From Monoplex corrugatus (Eukaryota; Mollusca; Gastropoda; Littorinimorpha; Ranellidae), in assembly GCA_030674185.1 (NCBI GenBank), contig JAPXFY010000026.1, positions 39,810,632 through 39,874,631 on the forward strand: 64,000 bases of DNA, written 5' to 3'. Below the pieces are notes generated by a model that saw only the letters and a program-made list of their open reading frames with translations, was not told where the DNA came from and made no database searches. Position numbers and translations under genes: made by a program. Below are positions 43,308 to 54,000 of the stretch, one piece after another (within the stretch, counting starts at the first letter, position 1; each line of letters opens with the position of its first letter).

Positions 43308-43835
43308 CCACCGTGGGGATTCCGGGGGCACTGTCAGTATAAACAATATCCCCACCTTCTGGAAATTCTGTGCTAGAAATGTCTACTTTTCTGTCACTCT
43401 CTGTTTCTGCCGTGCTCCTTTGCTTTCTGTATTTTCTTCCTATTATTTTCTGCCTTGCTGGTCCATTCACCTGTATGTGTTCGATAAAGTCTTAAGTACG
43501 TTTTCTTAGGATTGATAACTGGGTACATGTATTGAGTGCATTTTTGGCTCTAGGGATATGAGATATGCGGAAGCAATTTTAGGTAATTTAGGCCTGTTTT
43601 TTATGTTTTAGTGTCCTTATTTATGTTTAAATTTGTATTCAGGTTTGGTTTTTTTTAAATCCCCATGTGCAAAAAATTGGACAGGCTGGTCAACGCCAGG
43701 GGCATCTCCTTAGATTATGTGCACGAATGCATTGATATATTTTCTTTTTTCTTGTTGAAGTATTTTGTATGTTTTGAAGTGGTTATAGCCCTGATATGGC
43801 TCTACGCAGTTGGCTGGGCTTTAAACAACAATAAC
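43308..43835 (+). mobile_element. SINE-like repeat R1, full length
   Basis: From CCCCACCGTGGGGATTCCGG to TTTAAACAACAATAACAGT. Followed immediately by a second, partial copy. Confidence 0.8.
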
Positions 43836-44055
43836 AGTATTCAGGAATGTTTTTAAGACCCCTGATGATAAGCTGGATGGAGTGGTCAGCGTCAGGGGCA
43901 TCTTAGATTATGTGCGCGAACACATTGATATGTTTACTTGATTTTCTTTTCCATGCATTTTTTTTCCTTCTGTAGTGAGGTATGTTGTACTTTCTGAGAT
44001 GCTTACAGCTCTGATATGGCTCTGCGCAGTCGGCTGGTCTTTAAGCAGTAACAGC
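43836..44055 (+). mobile_element. SINE-like repeat R1, 3' part
   Basis: ATTCAGGAATGTTTTTAAGA ... GCTCTGATATGGCTCTGCGC+AGTCGGCTGGTCTTTAAGC. Directly abuts the previous copy, giving a tandem of tails. Confidence 0.75.
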
Positions 44056-44163
44056 AACAACAGCTGATCTTTATCTCAACTTGTTGTAGACAATATGTGC
44101 CTAATAATCCCTGTTTTATTTGTATGGTAGATGCATCAGTTCTGAATTTTGTGCATTTTTGTT

Positions 44164-44363
44164 GGATTTCTTATACGAACTATATTTTTAAAAAGTGCTC
44201 TTATTTGTTAAGAGGGGAAAGATGGAGTGGAGGAGCTTAAAAAGTAAGGTCACATAATGGAAGGATTTCTTGTACGAACTCTACTTTTAAAAAAAGCGCA
44301 CGTTTGTTGAGAAGGGAAAGATGAAGTGGAGAAGTTTAGAAATTAAGGTGATGTAATGAAGGA
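44164..44363. repeat. two-copy tandem duplication (99 bp)
   Basis: GGATTTCTTATACGAACTAT at 44164 and GGATTTCTTGTACGAACTCT at 44263, each followed by AAAG..GGGAAAGATG.AGTGGA. Confidence 0.8.
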
Positions 44364-44559
44364 AAAGTGTACATGTGGGTCGTAGATGCTGTTTGTGATA
44401 ATGAAAACAAAGAAGGCTCCATAAATACACGCACACAAAAACACGCGCGAGCGCACACACAAAGACAAACACACACATACTCTCTCTTTTTATGTCTCCT
44501 TTCTCTTACTAATACGCATATATACATTGTGTCTTTATGCTTTACACATACACACGCAC

Positions 44560-44568
44560 GCACGCACA

Positions 44569-44620
<52 letters not shown>

Positions 44621-44735
44621 GCACGCACGCACGCACACACACGCACAATCATCATCATCATCATCAACATCAACATCACCACCACCACCGTACATTAAGA
44701 CTACAGACACACACGCACGCACACATACACACATC
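44560..44735. repeat. (CA)n and (CAT)n microsatellites
   Basis: ACACAC run, ACGCACGC block, then ATCATCATC/ACCACCACC. Visible directly. Confidence 0.9.
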
Positions 44736-44904
44736 ATCATCATCGTCATTGTCCTCGACGTTGTTAGTGTTGTTGTCATTGTTGCAGGAGAACCTTTCGT
44801 TCTACTTGATCTTCGACAACTTATCCACTTTGCTCAGACTACTGGTAGTGAAATGATTGCCCAAAACCATCGCTTGCACTGGTACAAACAATTCCAGATG
44901 AGTA

Positions 44905-45105
44905 GAGGGCTTGTGAGGCGTGGACAGTCAACAAGCAAAGCCTGAACAAGATTGAGGCAGCCGAGATGTGGTTTCTAAAAAGAATGTTGAGATTTCCATG
45001 GACAGCTAAGAAAACAAAGATGTGCTTGCGGCAACAAGGGATATGGAGGGGGGGGGGGCATGATCGCCAACGCCATGTGGCAAGGCACTTGATGATGATG
45101 AGAGG
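44905..45105 (+). mobile_element. RTE-like LINE 3' end with internal deletion
   Basis: GAGGCGTGGACAGTCAACAA ... AAGAATGTTGAGATTTCCAT then directly GTGCTTGCGGCAACAAGGGA ... CGCCATGTGGCAAGGCACTT+GATGATGATG. About 200 bp of the coding end are deleted. 45110-45448 unassigned apart from an ATAA repeat at 45278-45312. Confidence 0.75.
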
Positions 45106-45448
45106 GGCTTGTCCCTTGAAGTATGTCAAAAAGATTCTGAAGGCATAGCGAGGCATTTATGATCATGCCACAGATACCAAAGTCAGACCTAGTCTGACGG
45201 AATAACAACAACGTTGCCAATGCTGTCTCCAACAAAGTAGGAGTGAATCTAGGTCACGGAGCTTCATGATGGTTGAAATAAATAAATAAATAAATAGATA
45301 AATAAATAAAAAGATAATGGAAGCGTCCCAGCCCTTTCTCATCAAACACTACTTATTGCTGCACACCAGAGATACAGACAAAAGATTGTGTCTGCTGCTG
45401 CGTCCCATCAATTGTCCTCCCTCTCAATGATCACACTCACTGTGGGGG

Positions 45449-45613
45449 ACAAGAAGAAAAAAAGAAAAGCAAAGAAAAACTAAAAGAGAAGAGAAAGATA
45501 AAGGAAGAGAAGAGAAAAGAAAAGTACAGAGAACAGAAGAGAAAGGAAAAAGGAGAGAATGGAAAAGACCAGAAAAAGGGAGAGAAGAGACGAGAAAAGA
45601 GAAGAAAAAAAAA
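45449..45613. repeat. polypurine GA/AAAG tract
   Basis: 165 bp of almost only A and G on +, with few interruptions; may adopt triplex structure. Confidence 0.8.
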
Positions 45614-45918
45614 GTTCCTGTAACGGGCTACTGTGTGTTACGTTTCAAAAAAAGTGAGAAAACAGAAACTCAGTGTGAAAGTGTGAATGGGGATAAGAGA
45701 AGTGTGACGTCAAAATGTGTCTTGTCAATTCAGCAACTCTCCCCTGTTTGCTCTCTAAGACTGGCTTGTGATTCACTCGATAATGAATCGAGAATATTTG
45801 ATTTGGTTTATGCTAACACTGAAAATGTATGTTTAAGTTTGATTGCGTTGTATGGAAATATGTAGAATCATTTGGAACAATATTGAAATGACAAGAAAAA
45901 CGTAGAATACCTTAGATG

Positions 45919-46084
45919 TTTCGAGAATATTCCGGAAATCGTAAACAAATTTAACCTGTACAATGATTGGCTAGAACTACAGAATATTCCTGAAAGGGAA
46001 AGTTCGAGAATGCGGCTACGATTGCCTGAAAATCTAGCGAAAAGCCGAGAATATTGTGGAACATTCCATGATGTGGAACATTCC
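45919..46084. promoter_or_regulatory. cluster of heat-shock elements (HSF-binding sites)
   Basis: Three groups of alternating nGAAn units. (1) 45919-45938: TTCGAGAATATTCCGGAA, four perfect units. (2) 45981-46011: GAATATTCCTGAA, three perfect units, and TTCGAGAA. (3) 46048-46084: GAATATTGTGGAACATTCC then GGAACATTCC. An inverted CCAAT (GATTGG, 45965) lies between. GATAAAG at 46087 on + could serve as a TATA-like box, after which a GT repeat begins. No HSP coding sequence is visible on either side, so the target gene is unknown. Confidence 0.7.
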
Positions 46085-46094
46085 AAGATAAAGA

Positions 46095-46205
46095 GGTGTA
46101 TGTGTGTGTGTGTCTGTATGTGTGTCTGTGTTTATCTGTCTGTGTCTGTCTGTATCTATGTGTCTGTTTGTGCGTATGTGTGTGTGTGTCTGTCTGTCTG
46201 TCTGT
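46095..46205. repeat. (GT)n/(TCTG)n microsatellite
   Basis: GTGTGTGTGTCTGTATGTGT ending TCTGTCTGTCTGTCTG. Confidence 0.85.
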
Positions 46206-46211
46206 CTGTAC

Positions 46212-46316
46212 CTAGTGTAGCCAGAAGACACTGACGGCTCGCTGGATGACCATGACGCCCAAGTTCCAGGCCGACAGCATCCCAGCCGTCAGTTATCTCA
46301 CCTTCTTCTTCTTGCA
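46212..46316 (-). pseudogene. possible GPCR TM3 segment
   Basis: In one minus frame: LC, KKKK, then LTAGMLSAWNLGVMVIQRAV, SVFWLH. From the cysteine to the arginine the spacing (26 positions) equals C3.25 to R3.50 of class A receptors, with S3.39, W3.41 and L3.43 in register. But an in-frame TAA sits eight codons after the cysteine, lysines in TM3 are odd, no good acceptor exists and the frame ends in TAG. The + strand has a better acceptor (GTACCTAG at 46214). Treat as a candidate or decayed exon only. Confidence 0.25.
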
Positions 46317-46484
46317 CAGTCTACAGCTGCCACGAGCACTACCTATCTCAGCTTACAAATCCATACACACCTGTGTATTCAACGCAGGTTAATCTTAATT
46401 TGCAGTTCATCTGAAACAGTCCAGTTTGGGGGTTTTCAGTGGGAGGCTGTCTTAGCGTGTATCACTTAAAGACTAGATGGGTTT

Positions 46485-46700
46485 ATAAATGAATCAGCAT
46501 ATGAATGAATGATTGAATGAATGAGTGAGTGAGTGAATGAATGAATGAATAAGTGAATGAGGAATGAATGAATGAGTGAATAACAAATGAGTTGGATAAA
46601 TGAATGAAGAATGAATGAATGGATGGATGGATCAATGAGAAATGAATGAATGAACATCTGAATAAAGAATGAATGAAATAATGAAGAATGAACTGGTGAG
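46485..46700. repeat. (GAAT)n tetranucleotide array
   Basis: TGAATGAATGAATG with GAGT and GGAT variants. Confidence 0.9.
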
Positions 46701-46739
46701 ACAACGAAGCCGTGAAGGAATGAACGTAAAACAGTTTAT

Positions 46740-46868
46740 TTTAATAATCGCGCATACACGCATGCACGCGCGAAGAGCAACCCACACACACACCACACTG
46801 CACACACACAAAACACAACATGCCACGCACACACACACACACAACGCAAATCACAACGACTTACATGC

Positions 46869-46930
<62 letters not shown>

Positions 46931-46940
46931 AACACCACAC
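46740..46940. repeat. (CA)n-rich microsatellite
   Basis: Pure CA core at 46872-46930. 46945-47530 shows nothing recognisable. Confidence 0.9.
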
Positions 46941-47530
46941 ACAACACTAAACGGACCTGGTCATCTCAGGTGAAGCAAGAACAGAATTAACCGATCCTGA
47001 CAGTAGTCTCTGTATACATGTATTCAGAAACAGGGGGCATAACCCAGCCCAGCAGACACGACTTCGTGCCTACCTTCCCTTGACATCGAACAACTGATTA
47101 GCTTACTAAGAACAGTTTCTGGCCAAACTTTTTTTGTTTGTTTATTTTGGGGGTTTTTGGGTCTGTGTTGTGTTCTCGAGTATATCCACATCTTCCTCAT
47201 TAATTACGTGACGCATGACACTGTTCCTGATCTAGATTCGTTCACATGCTGCGGCCACAAAACACACTAAAGTCAATCACCAGCTGTTTAAAAGCAAACT
47301 TAGCGGTTGACCCACTGTGAACAGTGGCCTGTGATGGTCAGGTACACGAGGATTGTTTTGTTGTTCTTTTTGTGGGTTTTATTTGTTTGTACGTATATTT
47401 GTTCTGTTAAAACACAATCAAAATCACAACTGAATCCATATACATCACACAATTATCTTCCATGTGAAATAGATATACCTATTGTTCCTTGTCAACGAAT
47501 CATCACAGAATCAGTGCTTTTTATCAACGA

Positions 47531-47910
47531 CAAACAGGAATCAGAAAAACACACACAAAAAAGAATCAGAACGCGTATTCAATACAACCAGACAAGACAG
47601 GCGCAAATTTTCGGCCAACTGGCCTTTGTCGAGTGTGAATGTAAGATCACAAACAAACAAACACCAAATACAAAACTTAGGAGAAAAGGACTGAAACTGG
47701 ACGAAGTAGCAGGGAGGTTTGAGTCTTTTTCTCTTCATTTTGTATTTGGTGTTTGTTTGTTGGTGATCTTATATTCACGCTTCACAAAGCCCAGTTGGCC
47801 AAACATTTGCACCTGTCTCGTCTGGTTGTATTAAATACGCGTTCTGGTTCTATTTTCGTGCTTTTATGGTTCCTGTTTGCTTGAACGCGGGCAGTCACAC
47901 TTGTTTTGGA
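47531..47910. mobile_element. fold-back repeat F, complete
   Basis: Arms of ~125 bp: CAAACAGGAATCAG, GAATCAGAACGCGTATTC, CAGGCGCAAATTTTCGGCCA (left) and their reverse complements ending TATGGTTCCTGTTTG (right, to 47880), around a ~70-bp centre. The right side extends to GGCAGTCACACTTGTTTTGGA. Other copies: 12580, 18615, 50455, 55056. No transposase. Confidence 0.8.
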
Positions 47911-48294
47911 AAACGACAATCAGAACACAATGTGGCACATTTCCAGTCATGAAACAGATAGGCCTACAGCACAGTATTGGGTAGTAATGACAGAGAAGTC
48001 TCTGGTCCCTACGTTCCTTCCTCTTTTTATTTATTTCTATCTTCAGTATCAATAGCAAAATGCTGCAAACGAAAAGACATTTAGAATGAACACGAAACAC
48101 AACCAAAAAAATCACACTGATGCAGGGCGTTTTTTTCCTGTTTTGTTTGTTTTGTTTTGTTTTGTTTTTATCTATTCGTTTTTCTTTTGTGTTTGTTTTT
48201 GTTTTCTCGCACACTCACACAAGGACTATCAGCGCATATTTATATTTCACGTACTTGCTGCGGCTTGCAAACGCTTCTGCTTACAATTGTTTTT

Positions 48295-48530
48295 TTAAAA
48301 TCCCCATCACCATTTTAAATTTGTATTCAGGTGTGTTATTTTAAAACCCTCTGTGCGATAAATTGGACGGCATCTTCTTAGATTATGTAGGCGAATGTAT
48401 TGACGTGTGTACTTAATTTTCATTTCCTTTTTTTGTCCTGTTGAATATTGTGTATGTTTTGAAACAGTTATAGCCCAGATATGGCTCTACGCAGTCGGCT
48501 GGGCTATAAACAAAAATAACAAATAACAAA
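48295..48530 (+). mobile_element. SINE-like repeat R1, 3' part
   Basis: TTTAAATTTGTATTCAGGTG ... AGTTATAGCCCAGATATGGC+TCTACGCAGTCGGCTGGG, then AAATAACAAATAAC. 47911-48294 unassigned. Confidence 0.75.
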
Positions 48531-48734
48531 GAAATACAAAAGGATGGCCCAGAAGAGACAGAAGTGGATGATCGTTGCTGTTCCACATGCATGCCAATGA
48601 CAAAATGGACAGTGAGTGAGTGTAAAATGGTCGGTTTGACCAGTTGGCATGTGTGCAAATGTCTGAAAACATACATTTTCTCTGTCCCATTTTCTATGCC
48701 ACTATAATGGCCACAGAAGCTGGCACAGTTTGTA

Positions 48735-49105
48735 CAGTGCGATGATGATGATGATGGTGATGAAGATGATAATCATGATGCCATGAAATTCCATCTAATA
48801 TGGAGACTGTTTGACCAGACTGTTTTCTATCCTTACTATCATAATATATCCTGGCATCAACCAGGCCTGAGAGATACAGACATCTGTGGCGTTGGTCAGA
48901 AGATTTGAGCTACATCCTCAGTAACGCATCCGTGAAGTGGATGAGACTCGACCGTGTGGTCCCAGTCTTCCTAACTCTGGATTAGAGCCAGTTGGAGCCG
49001 AAAATCCCACAATGATTTTTGAAGGAACTGATGGGGATTCGAACTCATTTCCTTCCAGTCAGCAGTCTGTCTCACCAACCACAACACCACGGCGACTGAT
49101 CTAAA
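48735..49105 (-). mobile_element. tRNA-derived SINE S1
   Basis: Minus strand head CGTGGTGTTGTGGTTGGTGA (A-box region) and AATGAGTTCGAATCCCCATC (perfect B box), body ending ...GGATAGAAAACAGTCTGG and a (CAT)n tail, seen on + as GATGATGATGATGGTGATG at 48741. Confidence 0.8.
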
Positions 49106-49199
49106 CTCATAAATTATGTCAAAAGATATCAAAGCTCAGTTTAGGTACAAGCGTATTAATGTACAGTAACCGTATTAAAACTCGACATAAGTTGTCAGG

Positions 49200-49655
49200 A
49201 AATGTGCCTCTTTCTGTAGTTCTTTAACATTTTCAATTAATCTCATATGTTGATTCGTAACCCCAATTCAGCCTGTGGAAAATGGTGTCTCATGAAACCA
49301 TACAAAATGTTGTCTTGTGAAACTATGTGCAGTCTACAAACACCACTTTGTATGCTGATGTACCTCCAACTACAAACATTTTCAGTTATTCTCATACGTT
49401 GATTCTTAACCCAAATTCAACATGTGGCAAAATGTCTAATGAAACTGTGTGCAGGCTACAGACACTACGTGCTATGCACATGTGCCTCCAATTACAGACA
49501 TCTTTTAATGATTCTGAAAATATTGTTTCGTACAACGCTGCACTCAGATGTGTCATCAACTACAAACCTTCTTAATGAGTGTTGAATGTTGATTCTTAAC
49601 CCAAACTGCAACATATAGCAAAATGTGGTCTTGTGAAAGAACACACAGGATATAA
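49200..49655. repeat. imperfect tandem repeat (~120-150 bp)
   Basis: GTTGATTC.TAACCC.AATTCA, AAAATG..GTCT..TGAAAC and CTCCAA.TACA.AC modules recur three to four times. 49655-49975 unassigned. Confidence 0.6.
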
Positions 49656-49976
49656 ACACAAACGGACGAGTCAAACTGGTATAACACCAGTAGATAGTTT
49701 GCAAGGATTGTTTTCATGGCGAGCGAGTGGATAATGGCACACAACTTATTTTAACTCTTTGTGTGTCCATCATTTAAACGCATTGCCATGCGCAGTACTT
49801 TTCAACGATGTAATCTAAATGAATGTTAGTGTGCAATAGTTTTTGTGTGTTTAGCATTTTTCCGTATGCAAGGTACCCTGAAGTCAAACTAGTACTTCTG
49901 TGGCTGGTGCAGTTGTGTATTGATATCTAATATGTTCGTGTTCAAAATGTTACCGACCATTATTTTTCCTCATATC

Positions 49977-50245
49977 ACCATCATCATCATGTGATCTGCC
50001 GCGTGGCGTTGGCGATCATGGCCCTTCACACGAATCTATCCATTGTCGCTGCAAGTACATCTCCCACCCTCTCTGTCTTCAGCCAATCTGCAAGTCCATC
50101 CAATATTTTCTCCCTGGGTCTACCTGGTATTCTTTTTCCCTCTGGCTTTCCTGTGTGACCAGATGCTCTAATTCCCCTTTCCTCATAAGATGTTCTAATT
50201 CCCATTCCCCCATATGCAATCCAATAAAAGACAGTCTCATTCTTG
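49977..50245 (-). mobile_element. RTE-like LINE 3' end
   Basis: Starts CCATCATCATCATGTGATCT on +; minus-strand C-terminus as at 16935, with a local duplication of the RKG(E)LEHL segment. Confidence 0.7.
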
Positions 50246-50439
50246 GGACTGATTCACTAAAAAATATCACAGAAGAATTTCATGTCAGTCATTTTTTCTT
50301 TCTGATTTTCTTTTTCTCACAGTTACAATAATTCACAAATTCTTATTTATTTAATACCAGGTTTATTTTCTTTAGCTCAGCAAAATACCAGGGAAGTCAT
50401 CAAACCTTACTGTTTTTGTCTAACCTTTTCTTTGTTGTC

Positions 50440-50560
50440 TTTGCGTGTTTGACATTTGACAAAGACCAGTCGGCAGAAAATTGACACCTGTCTTGTTCCG
50501 TCAGTTAAATACGCGATCTCATTCTCTTTTCGTGTGTTTCTTATCATTTTGTGGTTGCCT
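50440..50560 (+). mobile_element. single arm of fold-back repeat F
   Basis: TTGACAAAGACCAGTCGGCA, ACACCTGTCTTG, TAAATACGCGATCTCATTCT. Followed by an A-rich tract (50569-50640). Confidence 0.55.
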
Positions 50561-50678
50561 TTGTTGTAATTAAAAAAAAAAAAAAGAAAGAAAAAGAAAA
50601 GAAAAGAGAAAAAAGAAAAAAAACAAAACAAAAAAAAAAACGATTTTCTGAACAGAGCAACCCCTAAACTTGAAATCC

Positions 50679-50879
50679 TTAGACTTTATTATACGTGTAA
50701 CTCAAGTATCGGCGCAACTTTTTAAACTCGTGATTGTCTATGCTGTCTTCTTTGTAACTGATGTAGCACTTTCTCATGTCATAGACATTGCATAATAGGA
50801 AGACAAGACAGGTTCTTGCTGAAGTAGCCCTACGTCTGACGTCGATTGGCACATTGAGGATAATTCCCTCTGACTCGCC
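50679..50879 (-). CDS. unidentified possible terminal exon
   Basis: A minus-strand frame of 66 codons plus TAA follows the acceptor-like GATACGGTTATAG. It reads GESEGIILNVPIDVRRRATS, ARTCLVFLLCNVYDMRKCYI, SYKEDSIDNHEFKKLRRYLS, YTYNKV. Too short and start-less for ordinary ORF calling. Composition is protein-like (few stops for an AT-rich region, mixed charged and aromatic residues), but I recognise no family. It may be host, or the 3' part of an unknown element. Confidence 0.25.
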   Translation of the reverse strand, partial: GESEGIILNVPIDVRRRATSARTCLVFLLCNVYDMRKCYISYKEDSIDNHEFKKLRRYLSYTYNKV

Positions 50880-50951
50880 CTATAACCGTATCCAGACTGG
50901 ATATACATGGATACATATTAACATATATCTCACCTGTCTCACCTGTTGGGG

Positions 50952-51075
50952 TCACCAGGTTCGGTGTTGGCCGCTGCACACTTTGTCACCACCATCTCCC
51001 TCCAGGCCGCTCTGCCTTGACTTTTGTGGACAATTTCTTGAATATTTAGGCCACTGATGTCGGTTATGTATTAAC
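50952..51075 (-). mobile_element. LINE C-terminal end fragment
   Basis: Minus strand ends DISGLNIQEIVHKSQGRAAW, REMVVTKCAAANTEPGDPNR, TGA. W(R).(L/M)V..(C)A.. shortly before the stop is the usual end of LINE polyproteins. Confidence 0.45.
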
Positions 51076-51099
51076 ACATAATCTCCATAAACACGTACG

Positions 51100-51343
51100 T
51101 AGTTACGTACGTACGTACATGCATATCTACACACACACGTACATACATACATACATATGTACGTACATACGTTTATAATATGTGCATGCCTGCGTACATA
51201 CAGATGGACATAATACATATACACATACAGACATACATACACGTGTGCTTGCGTGCACACGCGCTTACACACATACATGCATACATACATACATGCATGC
51301 AAGCATACATACATACATACACACATACATACATTACATTACA

Positions 51344-51424
<81 letters not shown>
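51100..51424. repeat. (GTAC)/(ATAC)/(CA)n tract
   Basis: ACGTACGTACAT and ACATACATACAT blocks ending in a pure (CA)n of ~38 repeats at 51348-51424. Confidence 0.9.
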
Positions 51425-51427
<3 letters not shown>

Positions 51428-51429
51428 GA

Positions 51430-53280
51430 TTCCTACGCCAAGATGGCGGCTTACTAACTGAACAGTTTAAGAGAGGAATCAACTGGGCAGAAAATGACAC
51501 GGTCGAAACGTTGTCTCACCAAAGATAAAGCCAAGACCACCACCACCAAGATAGCTACCACCAAAACCGAGACGCCATCCACTTGCAACATCCAGGATGA
51601 TGACAATCTTTCCAAAAATGCTAGCTCCCACCAGACAGGTTTGTCGTCCACGAGTCAGCCTCCACCTCCACAACCACAGTCAGTACCATCATGTGGCTGT
51701 CAAGAGGCGGTAAGCGAAATAAACAATCTCAAAAACACAATACATCAAATGTCCATGCAAATCGGCCGACTCACAGACATGCTTCAATCAGAAAGAAAAC
51801 CAGCAAGAAAACTACAAAATGTTACAAGAGCTGCGCGAAGTCAAAAAGTGCACAATAACTACCACCACCACAGCGTGCCAGACTGATTCCGCAGTCCACG
51901 GTGACTTTTCCACCACATCACCAATGGACAAATTTTTAACATACGCAGAATGCGCAGCTCAACCGCCCAAAGCAGTTCAGGAAAACGTTGATCTTCGACA
52001 GAGAACTGACATCAAGCGTAAAACATGACGTCTTTACCAAACCAAAACGTGACGTCAAAACTACTGTATCTACAGATACCAGATCTCAGTCCAGTGTTCT
52101 CCCACGTGTCCTCCCACGTGTCCTCATTATTCATGACTCTGTCTTGAATAAAGTGGATGGATAGAGATTAGGATCGTCCTATGGTTTCCAGGTGGCGACG
52201 AGAAAAATACGTACCATCGAGGACTGTAAGCGAGCTATTGAAAAATCTAAAGAAGAGCTGACACCTGAACCTGACTGCGTTCTTTTACACGTCAGTATAA
52301 CAGATCTAAAAACAAAGGAGCCAAATGTATGACTACCAATCTAGACTTTCGTGTAAAATCAATTAACACCCAATTTCCAAAAGCCAAGGTAGTGTTAAGT
52401 CAGGTCGCTCCTGTGCGAAACAAACACCTAAACGTGAAAAGGGAGCTCCTTAATGCCCTGACCAAAGAGAGACTCCTCAACGCAGCAAATGTCAACTACA
52501 TCAGCCACGATAATCTGCAAACAAGCCGTTACACCCAAGTCAGCGAGGACGACCTACATCCCACCACCAGAGGGGCGAGCGTTCTGGCCAGAAATATAGG
52601 GAGGCACATCCATCAGCTTTTCTGGGAAAAACCGAGGAGGAGATCAACCCATCAACACCATCAATCAAGACCCGGCTTTCACCCTCAGTTTTTCTTCCCT
52701 CCCTGGTCATTTTAGATTCAGGTCATTTTAGATTCAACCCAGGTTCAGTTCCTCTCTGTTCAGTACTCAACTGTATTGTTTTACTTACTTATATACTTGT
52801 TTGCTTACTCATAAATTTTACTTGAACGTTAGATTAATTGATTATCTAATTATCTAAATGTAGGATACTAATCCAAGCTTATTCAACTGTTCATCATGAA
52901 AAAGTGTGTAGTCAGTGACATCAACATTGTTCAGTGGAACACACGTTCCATTGGTAAAAATATCTCCTATTTAGTAACTATCTATCTTCTAGAAACATCC
53001 AAGGCTTGCTTCTACAATCGCTGAATACCACCAATACCATTATACTAAAATATCGGGGTTTTATTATCCGCCAGTATATGACTCTATCAATGACGGTGGC
53101 CGAATACAAACAGCTATATATGTTCGTGAAGGACTGAACTACTGTGAAAGATCATCGCCAGTACCAAAATCGTCCTTATCTATTTCTTCGTGTGCAATTA
53201 TTATAACATGTTCATTATCATTAGTTCTGAATTTGGCCTCTACTTATCTACCAAGAGGTCCCGATTCTGTGAATTGAAGA
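51430..53280 (+). mobile_element. CR1-like LINE, 5' part (ORF1 and start of ORF2)
   Basis: ORF1, in several frames: a S/T/K-rich N-terminus (from 51494), SCGCQEAVSEINNLKNTIHQ + MSMQIGRLTDML (coiled coil), then after a frameshift near 51815 ELREVKKC... At 52120-52640 an SGNH/esterase-type domain: LLIIHDSVLN, VLLHVSITDL, AKVVLSQVAP, ending SEDDLHPTTRGASVLARNIG. CR1-group ORF1 proteins are known to carry such an esterase. ORF2 begins near 52890 with INIVQWNTRSIGKN (AP endonuclease start) and GRIQTAIYVREGLNY, with stops, and breaks off at 53280 at the tail of another LINE. Confidence 0.75.
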
Positions 53281-53289
53281 AATTTCAGT

Positions 53290-53436
53290 CCCAAGAATGA
53301 AACTGTCTTTTATTATAATAATAATAATAATTACAATATTTATATAGCGCAAAATCTTGATAAAATCAAATCTAAGCGCTGAAGCAGACACACACGCAGG
53401 CACGCACGCTCGCACACACACGCACGCACACATACA

Positions 53437-53473
<37 letters not shown>

Positions 53474-53900
53474 ACACACACGCATGGCTATAAATGGGGA
53501 GAAAGAATAAAAGCAATAAAAGCAAGAATAAAAGCAATGGAAAATTATAGAGAGCATAGCATACAATTATATATTATAACCATGTGATTCCCTCCGAGCG
53601 GAGACAGGCTGCAGAGGGGAGGGTTGAGTGAGGTTAGGATTTTATGCAGGAGAGAAAAGGTGAGTTTTGAGAGCGGACTTGAAGGAGACAAAAGTAGGTT
53701 GCTGACGGACTGAGAGAGGAAGTTTGTTCCAGGAGAGTGGACCAGAAACAGAGAAGGCTCGTGGACCATAGGTATTGAGCTTAGTGCGTGGAAAGCGAAG
53801 AGTCAGAGGATCAGAGGCAGAGCGGAGGGTACGTGAGGGAACATAGATCTCAAGTAGGCTTGACAGGTAATCGGGGGCTGCGTTATTGAGGCTTTTGTAG
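53290..53900 (-). mobile_element. L2-like LINE, 3' end (cut by the gap)
   Basis: Minus strand from 53900: YKSLNNAAPDYLSSLLEIYV, PSRTLRSASDPLTLRFPRTK, YGPRAFSVSGPLSWNKLPLS, FKSALKTHLFSPA: the C-terminal block of L2/CR1 polymerases (YK.L...AP.YL, R..G.RAFS..GP..WN.LP, FK..LK.hLF). 3' UTR with (CA)n (53418-53470) and AGCGCTTAGATTTGATTTTA tail. Confidence 0.85.
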
Positions 53901-54000
53901 NNNNNNNNNNNNNNNNNNNNNNNNNNNNNNNNNNNNNNNNNNNNNNNNNNNNNNNNNNNNNNNNNNNNNNNNNNNNNNNNNNNNNNNNNNNNNNNNNNNN
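53901..54000. other. assembly gap (100 N)
   Basis: 100 consecutive N; size is likely nominal. The sequence resumes in a GACAGA repeat. Confidence 0.99.

Noticed and set aside
46216..46400. Possible + strand exon after GTACCTAG (CSQKTLTARWMTMTPKFQAD)
   Set aside because: Good acceptor but an unrecognisable product running to a stop without a donor in a known context. The opposite strand has the TM3-like register.
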